64,000 bases of DNA from Tectiglobus sp965215755 (lineage in GTDB: Bacteria > Pseudomonadota > Alphaproteobacteria > Rhizobiales > Hyphomicrobiaceae), in NCBI GenBank assembly GCA_965215755.1, contig OZ244119.1, positions 5,456,001 to 5,520,000 of the forward strand, in the 5' to 3' direction. Below the pieces are notes generated by a model that worked only from the letters and a program-made list of their open reading frames with translations, had not been told where the DNA came from and searched no databases. This document shows, in pieces, positions 26,341 through 34,367 of the stretch; position 1 is the first letter of the stretch, and every line of letters starts with the position of its first letter. Both the position numbers and the translations under genes were made by a program.

Positions 26341-26494
26341 GCCACGATCCTGATGTTCATTGCAAAGATCATCTTTCTGGCATTTCATGCATCGCTGCAA
26401 CGACGCCGCGCTCCGTTCCTATCACTCACACGACAATAGCTTTCAGTGACAGGGAGAGTGCAGATGGGCCGTCAGGTTCCCGCATGGCTGGAAC

Positions 26495-27661
26495 CTAGAT
26501 ACCGAGGTCCTTCAAATTATAGTCCTTGATGTCAGCCCGCGCGTCGTCATTCCATTTCAGTTGCGCTGCCATTTTAGCCAGTGGTTGATATCGAAAAGGC
26601 GTCTCGTCTGGATACTTCTGCCGCCGGGCATCGATTGCGTAGGCGATAACCTTCGAGCGCTCTTGAATGTAATCGGCGGTGTACTTCTGGATCGGGTTAT
26701 GGACGCCACCGCTTTCGACATCGAGAACCGATGAGCGTTTGTGGAACCCAAGATTGAATGTCACGCGGATATTTGGGCTGGTGTTGGCGAATGAGCCATG
26801 CGCGGCCTGACGGTTGACGATCGCGACATCGCCTGGAGCACAGATCAGCGGGACGGCATTCGGCAAACGATCCGAACCCGCAGCTTGTGCCATCGCCTTA
26901 ATATCAACCTTGCCCTGTTTGTGCGTCCCCGGCACAACCCAAAGCCCATTGGCGGCATCGCATCCATAGAGCTGTGCCATGAAGTTAAAGCCGTGGGTGT
27001 TTTCTTCCAGGTCTGGATTGTTCCAATGCGTCCAACCATCCTGGTGCCAGGACACGGAGCCGCCGAGATGCGGGTGCTTGATCCAGATGCCCTCATTGAA
27101 AGGCGTGAAATCATCGCCGTTGATTGCTGCAGCGACGGCCAGCAGTTCCGGATGGCCGTAGAGGCGCAAGTGCGCATCGGAGAATTGGAGTGAGCCAAGC
27201 AACAACTGCAAGACGTATTCCGGCGCGTCTTGTGGGGCCTCAGGCTCAAACATCTTAACCTGATGGCGGCCATGGCTGATATCGGTGCCGCCGACGGGGT
27301 CTGAAAGCGGCTTGACCATTGTCACGGTGCGACCCTGACAATCAGAACCGAGAGCGGGACGGCCATGCTTGTCGACCTTGGCATCCAGGCTGACCGGCGC
27401 GCGCTCGAGAACGTCGGCGAGGTCCCTTTCGAGATCTGCACGCTCTGCAGCACTCAAAACACCTGTGAACACGTAGAAGCCGTACTTTGAATAGGCATCA
27501 AGAATGGCCTGATCCAACTTTCCGTCTTTATCAAATTTGATCGGCCCGCGGTTGTCCATCGCAAGAGCACGGCGCGTTCCTTCTTCGCGATAGCGCTCAA
27601 GTTCGATCTGTTCATCGCCGTAATCAGCTTCGGATGTCTTGTGGAGTGGTAAGGCGACCAT
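26495..27661 (-). CDS. phytanoyl-CoA dioxygenase family protein (PhyH-2)
   Basis: Second Fe(II)/2-oxoglutarate oxygenase of this fold, 388 residues. Iron ligands H206 and D208 lie in SWHQDGWTHW, and the distal histidine in NRQAAHGSFANTS followed by arginine in NIRVTFN for 2-oxoglutarate. The N-terminal 50 residues (ELERYREEGTRRALAMDNRG) are an extension absent from PhyH-1 and overall similarity to it is low, so the two are not recent duplicates. AGGAGG stands eight bases before the ATG. It follows the ThDP enzyme gene by 47 bp in the same operon. Confidence 0.85.
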   Translation of the reverse strand: MVALPLHKTSEADYGDEQIELERYREEGTRRALAMDNRGPIKFDKDGKLDQAILDAYSKYGFYVFTGVLSAAERADLERDLADVLERAPVSLDAKVDKHGRPALGSDCQGRTVTMVKPLSDPVGGTDISHGRHQVKMFEPEAPQDAPEYVLQLLLGSLQFSDAHLRLYGHPELLAVAAAINGDDFTPFNEGIWIKHPHLGGSVSWHQDGWTHWNNPDLEENTHGFNFMAQLYGCDAANGLWVVPGTHKQGKVDIKAMAQAAGSDRLPNAVPLICAPGDVAIVNRQAAHGSFANTSPNIRVTFNLGFHKRSSVLDVESGGVHNPIQKYTADYIQERSKVIAYAIDARRQKYPDETPFRYQPLAKMAAQLKWNDDARADIKDYNLKDLGI

Positions 27662-27708
27662 CTATCAATCCTCCTTCTCGTACGCGGTAGTCAGCAAGCT
27701 CGTCAGAC

Positions 27709-29361
27709 TTACCCTTTGTTGGCATATGGTGGTGGTGCGAAGTACGGCGGGTAGGGACCAAATTTGGTCATGTCCACCTCGACAAGAGCCGGGCCTTCGA
27801 CTTCGATGGCTGCTTTGAGGTTGGGGCCAAGCTCGTCCAAGGCACTGATACGCCAGAATGGCATGCCGGCGAGCTTGGCCAGACCTTCAAGATCCGGACC
27901 TATGGGATCGGCCGCGAAATGACGACCGCCGTACATGCTGGTCTGAATGTCCTTAATGACACCATAGCCGGCATCGTTCATGACCATTACGACCACATCA
28001 GCCTTCTCCTGCACAGCCGTCCAGAGTTCGGTCATGTTCAGGAAGAAACCACCGTCGCCAGTCATTGCAACAACTTTTCGGCTGCCATCCGCCAAGGCCG
28101 CGCCGATGCCCATCTGGAAACCGGGTCCAATGGCGGCACCAACGGGATAAATATTCTGCTCGGGTTCTGTTAGCGGAAAGTAGCGGTTCCCCCAGGTGGA
28201 ATTTGAAATCGTAACATCGCGCACCCAGAGCGCGTCATCCGGCATCGCTTCACGAATGACGGCTGGGAAGTCCACGTAAGGACCAAGCGTCTTGCGGAAA
28301 GCTGCGTGGACCGTTTCGCGCGTGGAAGCGATCGTCTCCTGCCAATCGTCCGCGACGCTCATCCGGCCTTCCAGGCGATCCGCCAACGCACCGAGCGCTG
28401 CGCCAGCCTCACCAACATGGAAATGCTCGCACGTATAGGTCCGGCCATTGGCTTCCGGATCAATATCGATCTGTACGCGACGCTCAGGCAACTCAAGGGT
28501 GAGATCCTTGGTTTCGTGTCCACGCATCCGTCCGCCAGCGATGATCATCAGGTCAACGCTCTTATAGAGCTCTTCAACTGCGGGAGGTGCATGGAAGGCC
28601 GCAAGTGACATTGGATGATCTTCGGGGATCACGGCCTTGCCATTCACAGAAGTAATCACCGCGAAGCCCATGTCGGCGAGGCGCAAGACCTGTTCGCGCG
28701 CAAACTTTGCTCCGGTTCCACACCAAAGCACTGGCTGTTTGGCGCCGGCTGCCATCTCGGCAATCGCATCGAGACTGGTAGGGTCGCCTGCATCCGGCTT
28801 CGGCACCGGCAGCACAATGCTGTCGAGTTGATCCGGCCGCTTAATGTTGGAGCGCTGAACATCAATCGGTATTTCAATACTGACAGGGCCCATCGGTGGT
28901 GTCAGCGCCTCAGTGGCAGCCTTGATCAAAATCCCGAAGGCCTGGTCCGGATTGCTGATGCGATAAGCCGTTTTGGAGACCGACTTCAACATGGCGAGCT
29001 GACTGGGAACGTCGTGCACGGCGCCATGTGCTTCATCGAGATCGGCTGTCGCTGTCTGGCCGGTCAAGTGCAGAACAGGCGCGGAGCCAAACCGTGCTTC
29101 GACCAGAGCTCCGGGGGCGTTGGCAGCTCCCGGGCCGGTTGATGTCACAAAGCAGCCCAGCCCCCGACGGGCGCGGGCATAGCCATCTGCCATGTGACCA
29201 GCTCCCATTTCACCGCGCGCCGGCGCAAAGCGCACGGTGTTACGGCGGCCGAGGCCGTCTACCATCGGGATATTATGGACAGAGACAACGCCGAAGACGA
29301 CATCAATACCAACCTGATGCAGGAACTCAGCGACCAGGTCGCCCACGTTGTAATCGGACAT
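27709..29361 (-). CDS. thiamine diphosphate-dependent enzyme (acetolactate synthase-like)
   Basis: ThDP enzyme of 550 residues with the three-domain decarboxylase/synthase layout. The catalytic glutamate is E51 in RGEMGAGHMADGYAR; the ThDP/Mg motif is MTGDGGFFLNMTELWTA followed by MVMNDAGYG. The central FAD- or nucleotide-like domain is present (about 190-330). It is not oxalyl-CoA decarboxylase, whose conserved N-terminal and CoA-binding features are missing, and it lacks acetolactate synthase partners. Carboligation or decarboxylation of a 2-oxo acid is likely. Start: ATG 29361 with GAGG about five bases upstream; a GTG two codons earlier overlaps the Shine-Dalgarno. It sits between a crotonase and a dioxygenase gene in a degradative operon. 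Confidence 0.84.
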   Translation of the reverse strand: MSDYNVGDLVAEFLHQVGIDVVFGVVSVHNIPMVDGLGRRNTVRFAPARGEMGAGHMADGYARARRGLGCFVTSTGPGAANAPGALVEARFGSAPVLHLTGQTATADLDEAHGAVHDVPSQLAMLKSVSKTAYRISNPDQAFGILIKAATEALTPPMGPVSIEIPIDVQRSNIKRPDQLDSIVLPVPKPDAGDPTSLDAIAEMAAGAKQPVLWCGTGAKFAREQVLRLADMGFAVITSVNGKAVIPEDHPMSLAAFHAPPAVEELYKSVDLMIIAGGRMRGHETKDLTLELPERRVQIDIDPEANGRTYTCEHFHVGEAGAALGALADRLEGRMSVADDWQETIASTRETVHAAFRKTLGPYVDFPAVIREAMPDDALWVRDVTISNSTWGNRYFPLTEPEQNIYPVGAAIGPGFQMGIGAALADGSRKVVAMTGDGGFFLNMTELWTAVQEKADVVVMVMNDAGYGVIKDIQTSMYGGRHFAADPIGPDLEGLAKLAGMPFWRISALDELGPNLKAAIEVEGPALVEVDMTKFGPYPPYFAPPPYANKG

Positions 29362-29439
29362 GTTCACCTCTTGAACGAATTTCCCATAGGCATAGCTATT
29401 GCCCGAAGGCTACTGCTTCGACGGTGGGCGGCCAAGTAA

Positions 29440-30105
29440 TCAGCTCGCGGTCATCCGGTCGATGATCGGCTGACGCATGCGCTTTTTGGTTTCGGCGAAG
29501 GCTGCCGGATCTAATTCGAGCAATCCTTTGGCCGCGGCTTGCGCTTCACTCATCAAAGCTTCGGGCGCAACAGCTTTGTCGAGATAGCCGACGACTGCTG
29601 CTTCTTCCGGTGGGTAGAGCTTCGAAAGAACGACGGCGGAAGTCAGTGCTGTTGGTGCGAGGCGATCGCGCGCCAACTCAATCCCCGCGACCGGCAAGGC
29701 AAGTCCAATGGCGACTTCATTGAGACCAATCTTGAAGTCACCCTTTGCTCCGATGCGCACATCTCCGGTCAACAGCATCAAGCCGCCTGCGGCAACCGAA
29801 TGTCCGGGACAGGCAATGACCAATGGCAATGCGGACAAGTAGAGCCGCTGTAACAAGACCATACCAGCGTTGCGCATGTCGGCTTTCGCCGCCTCATCAT
29901 CGCCGCGGATAACCTTGAGATCGAAACCGCCGCACAACACACCGGGCCGCCCGGCCAAGATGATGACCTTGGCTTCCTGCTCGGCACGATCTAGGCCTGC
30001 GCCGATCGCCTCTGACATCGCAAGAGACAATGCATTGGCCTTGCCGTCATCCATGGTCAGCGTTGCAATGTCATCTTTTACATCGACAGTGACGAGATCA
30101 GACAT
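29440..30105 (-). CDS. enoyl-CoA hydratase/isomerase family protein (crotonase)
   Basis: Small crotonase of 221 residues. The oxyanion-hole motifs are RPGVLCGGFDLKVI and HSVAAGGLMLLTGDVRIGA; the usual catalytic glutamates in the second motif region are represented only by GDFKIGLNEVAIGLALP, so hydratase activity is uncertain and an isomerase, lyase or hydrolase role is possible. ATG 30105 with GAGAGGA seven bases upstream is preferred; the longer frame to 30234 overlaps intergenic sequence. It lies 56 bp past the small unknown gene and 78 bp before the ThDP enzyme gene. Confidence 0.83.
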   Translation of the reverse strand: MSDLVTVDVKDDIATLTMDDGKANALSLAMSEAIGAGLDRAEQEAKVIILAGRPGVLCGGFDLKVIRGDDEAAKADMRNAGMVLLQRLYLSALPLVIACPGHSVAAGGLMLLTGDVRIGAKGDFKIGLNEVAIGLALPVAGIELARDRLAPTALTSAVVLSKLYPPEEAAVVGYLDKAVAPEALMSEAQAAAKGLLELDPAAFAETKKRMRQPIIDRMTAS

Positions 30106-30161
30106 CAAGATTCCTCTCGGTTGATAGACTGCGCCTGCACGCTTTGATTTTCCGGACCTGG

Positions 30162-30446
30162 TTATGCCTGACCAGTTCCCTTCAACCCTTTGTGTGAAAT
30201 CCAGGATGCCACTTTGTCCTTGCTGCCGAAGCACATCGGCGGCGCATACGTGCGCAGCCAGGCGCAGTAAGCATCCAGGGCATCGAAATTGCGTTCATCA
30301 GCGCGACCAACGCATTCCATTAAATCGTTCTCGAGCAGCGCCGTCAGGAAGTGATGAACCGGCCAACCTTCCTCGACGTAGCGCTTGAGATCTTCACCTT
30401 GTGGCAGGACGGCGAACATCTCGTTGTTGTAGCGGTCCTCACTCAT
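30162..30446 (-). CDS. unknown 94-residue protein inside beta-oxidation operon
   Basis: I do not recognise this protein. It is 94 residues, mostly helical and soluble, rich in aromatic and acidic residues (EEGWPVHHFLTALLENDLMECVGRADERN, split at about 26-54) and ending in a short basic tail. It has three cysteines but no metal-binding spacing. It begins 17 bp after the stop codon of the bifunctional beta-oxidation gene and is followed by the crotonase gene, so operon membership is clear. No strong Shine-Dalgarno is seen, which suggests translational coupling. Position suggests a role with the neighbouring CoA enzymes, but that is inference only. Confidence 0.65.
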   Translation of the reverse strand: MSEDRYNNEMFAVLPQGEDLKRYVEEGWPVHHFLTALLENDLMECVGRADERNFDALDAYCAWLRTYAPPMCFGSKDKVASWISHKGLKGTGQA

Positions 30447-30463
30447 TTGGCTGGCGTTCCGGC

Positions 30464-32581
30464 TTAAAGGGAGATGTCAGACTTGAGCTCGCGCAACTTG
30501 CCCCCGCTCTGAGCCACATCGCGCAGCAAGGCCGATGGCTTCCAGCGATCGCCGTAACGTTGGTGCCAGGCTGCAATCTGATTGTAGATCTCCATTGCTC
30601 CGATGGTGTCACCCCAGTACATCGGGCCACCGCGGTAGCGCGGGAAACCAAACCCATTGAGCCACATCACATCGGCATCGCTGGCACGGATCGCCTTGCC
30701 TTCTTCAAGGATCTTGCAGATCTCATTGATGGACGAGAACAGCAGGCGGTGCAGCACTTCCGTATCGTCGAATTCACGCTGCTCGAAACCATTTTCCTGG
30801 GCGACATCCTTGATGATTTTGTGAACCTCGGGATCGACGTGCGGCGTGCGATCGCCTGATTCATAGCGATACCATCCAGCACCAGTTTTCTGACCCTTGC
30901 GGCCCAATTCGACAAGACGGTCCGTGATTGGCAATCCGCGGTAGTTCGGGTCAGCTGCGGCGCGGCGCTTGCGTGTGTCGTAGCTGACATCAAGGCCTGA
31001 CATGTCGTTGACTGCAAACGGGCCGACGGGATACCCGAATCCAACCATGACCTTGTCGACCTGTTCGGGCAAGGCGCCCTCTTCGATCATGAGGCCCTGC
31101 TCGACATTGAACGGCGCACGGCTGCGATTAGCAACGAAGCCATCGCAATTGCCCGCATAGCCGCTTATCTTTCCGATGTCGCGGCCGAGCTTCATCGCTG
31201 CTGCCAAAGTCTCGCGGGATGTCTTCGAACCGTTGACGACTTCAAACAGCTTCATAACGTTTGCTGGCACGAAATAGTGCGTGCCCGCCACGGCTTCCGG
31301 CCGGTTGGTGACATTGGCAATTTCATCGATGTCGAGTGCCGAGGTATTGGTGAACAGCAACGCTCCGTCTTTCATAACCTCATCTAGCTTGGCAAACACT
31401 TCCTTCTTGACAGGCATGCGCTCGAAAACCGCTTCAACGACAGCATCGCAGTCACCGATCTCCTCCATTGTCTGGACGGATTCGATGCGGCCAAACCGGT
31501 CATCCATTTCGTCTTGCGAAAGCGAGCCACGCTGCACGCTGGTGGCATAGTTGGCCTTGATGCGTTCCAAACCCTTTTCAAGCACCTCAGGCGATACATC
31601 AACCAGCTTCACCGGCAATCCGGCATCAGCAAAACTCATCGCAATGCCGCCGCCCATGGTACCAGCGCCAACAACGGCGATCGTATTGATCTCCGGTGTT
31701 TCAACTTTCTTCGGCATACCCGGCAGGCGTGCAATTTCGCGCTCCGCAAAAAACGCATAGCGCATTGCGAAGGCTTCGTCAGAACTCTCCAGTTCTCCGA
31801 ACAGACGGCGCTCAGTTGCGATACCTTCGTCAAACGGCTCGGCGGTCGCTGCTTCGACAGCCTTGATGGCATTTTCGACGGCCGGTTGCCCGCGCGTCTT
31901 GCGTGCCACCTGCTTACGCTTGGTGTCGAAAATTTCAGGCGTGGCTTCAGCCAGCCTGTCAGAGCGATCTCGGACACGCGGGATCGGCCGGACGTCTGCA
32001 ACTTTCTTGGCGTACTCCAAGGCGGCAGCCAGAAGCGCATCACGATCATCGCCGTCGATGACTTCGTCAATGATGCCCAGGTCTTTGGCTTCTTGAGCGG
32101 GAACATGGCGACCGGAGATGATCAGGTCGAGTGCCGCCTTGGGACCGACGACACGCGGCAGGCGCTGTGTGCCGCCGCCACCGGGAATGATCCCAATGAG
32201 CACTTCCGGCAAACCAACTTTGGCACTGGGCACAGCGATACGGTAGTGGCAGGCGAGTGCGTTCTCGAGACCGCCGCCAAGGGCATACCCGTGGATTGCC
32301 GCGACGACCGGCTTCGTGCAGGGATCGAGGACATCATAGGTCCGTTTCTTTGGTTTTGGCCGTCCCTTGCCAAAACCGCGAATATCGGCCCCGGCAATGA
32401 ACGACCGTCCAGCGCCGATCATAACGAAAGCTTTGACGTTGGGATCTGCTTCGCCCTTTTCCAACGATTCTATGATGCCCTCGGCAACACCTGGACCAAG
32501 AGCGTTGACCGGAGGATAATCGATCGTAATGACACCGACTCCGTCGGTGACATCAAAGTGGACAACTGGCTTATCGTTCAT
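30464..32581 (-). CDS. bifunctional enoyl-CoA hydratase / 3-hydroxyacyl-CoA dehydrogenase
   Basis: Beta-oxidation fusion enzyme of 705 residues, FadB/FadJ or peroxisomal L-bifunctional type. Residues 1-190 are the crotonase part, with GAGRSFIAGADIRGF and the catalytic glutamates E106 (GGGLENALA) and E126 (LPEVLIGIIPGGGGTQRLPR). The NAD-binding part starts with VVGAGTMGGGIAMSFADAG at about 303-321 and carries GTHYFVPANVMKLFEVV with the catalytic histidine; the duplicated C-terminal helical domain follows. Start: ATG 32581 lies one base after the thiolase stop; the frame extends 100 codons upstream as a shadow of the thiolase gene. With thiolase and DUF35 it can run a full beta-oxidation turn. 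Confidence 0.92.
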   Translation of the reverse strand: MNDKPVVHFDVTDGVGVITIDYPPVNALGPGVAEGIIESLEKGEADPNVKAFVMIGAGRSFIAGADIRGFGKGRPKPKKRTYDVLDPCTKPVVAAIHGYALGGGLENALACHYRIAVPSAKVGLPEVLIGIIPGGGGTQRLPRVVGPKAALDLIISGRHVPAQEAKDLGIIDEVIDGDDRDALLAAALEYAKKVADVRPIPRVRDRSDRLAEATPEIFDTKRKQVARKTRGQPAVENAIKAVEAATAEPFDEGIATERRLFGELESSDEAFAMRYAFFAEREIARLPGMPKKVETPEINTIAVVGAGTMGGGIAMSFADAGLPVKLVDVSPEVLEKGLERIKANYATSVQRGSLSQDEMDDRFGRIESVQTMEEIGDCDAVVEAVFERMPVKKEVFAKLDEVMKDGALLFTNTSALDIDEIANVTNRPEAVAGTHYFVPANVMKLFEVVNGSKTSRETLAAAMKLGRDIGKISGYAGNCDGFVANRSRAPFNVEQGLMIEEGALPEQVDKVMVGFGYPVGPFAVNDMSGLDVSYDTRKRRAAADPNYRGLPITDRLVELGRKGQKTGAGWYRYESGDRTPHVDPEVHKIIKDVAQENGFEQREFDDTEVLHRLLFSSINEICKILEEGKAIRASDADVMWLNGFGFPRYRGGPMYWGDTIGAMEIYNQIAAWHQRYGDRWKPSALLRDVAQSGGKLRELKSDISL

Positions 32582-32582
32582 G

Positions 32583-33722
32583 TCAGGCCTCGTTGGTGAA
32601 GACGATCGTACCGCTGGCGGCGAACATGCCTCCGACACCATGACAGACGGAGATCTTCGCGCCTTCGATCTGTGCGGGGGACGTGCCGCGCATCTGGCGG
32701 ACGCTTTCCTGCAGTGCGTACATGCCGTACATGCCGGAGTGCATATAGGAAAGGCCGCCGCCGTTTGTGTTGAGCGGAAGCTTGCCGCCAGGACGGGTGT
32801 TGCCCTCCGCAATGAAGGCACCGGCTTCGCCGCGTCCGACGAACCCGAGATCTTCAAGACCGTAGATCGGCAAGTGTGCAAAGGCGTCGTAGATCATGAG
32901 GTGATCGACATCATCATGCGAGATGCCGGCTGACTCAAACGCAGACTGACCTGCAACCCGGAAAGCGCGTGAGGATGAAAAGTCCTTCATCTGGCTAATC
33001 ATAGGGGTCTCAGCACTTTCACCAGTGCCTCGGATATAGACAGGTTTGGTCGGGAAGTCCTTGGCGCGGTCAGCTGAAGTCAGAATAAGGGCTCCGCCGC
33101 CGTCGGTCACAAGACAGCACATCAGGAGGCGGAACGGATAGCAGATCATCTTCGAGTTCAAGACGTCGTCTGTCGAAATCGGATCCTTGAACGAAGAGCG
33201 CGGATGTTTTGCAGCCCATTCGCGCTGTACGACGGCCACCATCGCCAACTGCTCTTCGGTCAGGCCGTTATCTTTCATGTAGCGCATGACCGGCATCGTG
33301 AACCGGGTTGGTGGCACTGACACACCATAGGGCTGCTCGAACTGAGTCTGGAACAACGACGGAAAGACAGCACGATTGAGCTGACCAACACGATGGCGCC
33401 CACTTTCGCCGTGCGTGATGAGCACGGTATTGCAGAGACCTGCCTCGATGGCTGCAGTCGCATGGCGCACATGAACCATAAACGAGCAGCCACCGACTGA
33501 TGTTCCATCCATCCACTTTGGCGTGATGCCCATATAGTGGACTAACTCCGTGGTGTCGTGCCCGGCCGTGGCGACACCGTCGATATCCTTAATCGTTAGA
33601 CCGCAATCCGCGAGCGCGTTCAGCGCAGCATCCGCATGAAGTCCGATTTGCGAAAGACCGGGAACCTTACCGAGATCTGTCGATTCAGCGGCCCCGACAA
33701 CAGCAACAGCGTTCTGTTTCAT
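32583..33722 (-). CDS. thiolase-like protein (SCP-x / lipid-transfer type)
   Basis: Thiolase-superfamily protein of 379 residues of the group that pairs with DUF35 proteins. C79 in SVGGCSFMVHVRHA lies where the nucleophilic cysteine of thiolases is expected, although many relatives have serine or glycine there. NTNGGGLSYMHSGMYGM carries the conserved histidine and VCHGVGGMF replaces the CXG motif. In actinobacterial steroid breakdown, homologous Ltp2 with its DUF35 partner acts as a retro-aldolase instead of a thiolase; that is known for the family and only possible here. GGGAG stands before ATG 33722, 17 bp after the DUF35 gene. Confidence 0.86.
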   Translation of the reverse strand: MKQNAVAVVGAAESTDLGKVPGLSQIGLHADAALNALADCGLTIKDIDGVATAGHDTTELVHYMGITPKWMDGTSVGGCSFMVHVRHATAAIEAGLCNTVLITHGESGRHRVGQLNRAVFPSLFQTQFEQPYGVSVPPTRFTMPVMRYMKDNGLTEEQLAMVAVVQREWAAKHPRSSFKDPISTDDVLNSKMICYPFRLLMCCLVTDGGGALILTSADRAKDFPTKPVYIRGTGESAETPMISQMKDFSSSRAFRVAGQSAFESAGISHDDVDHLMIYDAFAHLPIYGLEDLGFVGRGEAGAFIAEGNTRPGGKLPLNTNGGGLSYMHSGMYGMYALQESVRQMRGTSPAQIEGAKISVCHGVGGMFAASGTIVFTNEA

Positions 33723-33739
33723 TTTGATGTGACTCCCGC

Positions 33740-34147
33740 TTACGACTTGGCTGGCTTGAATTGCGGCAGCGATATCCCATCGCTCAACTTCTCGAATGTC
33801 ACCTCGAGCGGCATGTCGAGTTGCAGCGCCTCCGGCGTCTGCTCGCATTCCAGGATGTTGGTCATGATCCGCGGACCTTCTTCCAACTCGACTACGGCAA
33901 CCGCGAATGGCGGCTCATAACCCGGCGCCTTCATGTGGTTGATGATGTAGCTGTAGAGTCGGCCCTTACCTGAAGCCTTGATGACCTCGACGTCGCGTGA
34001 ACCACATTCCGGGCAGAATGGCCGCGGTGGGAAGTAAGTATGATTGCAGCTCTTGCATGTCTGCAGCAGCAGCTCGCCACGCTTGGCGCCATCCCAATAG
34101 TGCTGAGTTTCCGGTGTTGGTTGAGGAATTATGCGATCGCCGCTCAA
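33740..34147 (-). CDS. Zn-ribbon OB-fold protein (DUF35 family)
   Basis: Protein of 135 residues with a rubredoxin-like zinc ribbon (CKSCNHTYFPPRPFCPEC: two CXXC pairs) followed by an OB-fold domain (GKGRLYSYIINHMKAPGY, PPFAVAVVELEEGPR). DUF35 proteins bind acyl-CoA groups and form complexes with thiolase-like or MaoC-like enzymes. It is the first gene of the large minus-strand operon and lies directly before its expected partner, the thiolase-like gene. Its promoter should lie in the 220-bp divergent region shared with the FMO gene at 34368. Confidence 0.9.
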   Translation of the reverse strand: MSGDRIIPQPTPETQHYWDGAKRGELLLQTCKSCNHTYFPPRPFCPECGSRDVEVIKASGKGRLYSYIINHMKAPGYEPPFAVAVVELEEGPRIMTNILECEQTPEALQLDMPLEVTFEKLSDGISLPQFKPAKS

Positions 34148-34367
34148 GGTTGCCTCCCATGGTTTTCTTACGCTCTAGTCCATTACCGCCACCCTACACG
34201 GCGGCTGTCTTTGCGCGAAACCATAGATGCGATGAAACCGGCTTTGGATGGTCAGAATCCGGAGGGATCACATCGGCGATTATCTCCATCATAAAATTCG
34301 CTTTGCTGGACAGCACTGGCCGGCAGCCGCATTTTCGTACGCCAGTGTCATAACCGCGGAGATCGCC

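Noticed and set aside
27709..29361. ThDP enzyme as oxalyl-CoA decarboxylase to go with frc
   Set aside because: Sequence does not match the conserved N-terminal and CoA/ADP-binding segments of oxalyl-CoA decarboxylase, and it lies in a separate operon 16 kb away.
31514..32599. 361-codon open frame opposite the bifunctional beta-oxidation gene
   Set aside because: Shadow of the real gene in high-GC DNA; no motif, no ribosome site, and the opposite strand has clear catalytic motifs.
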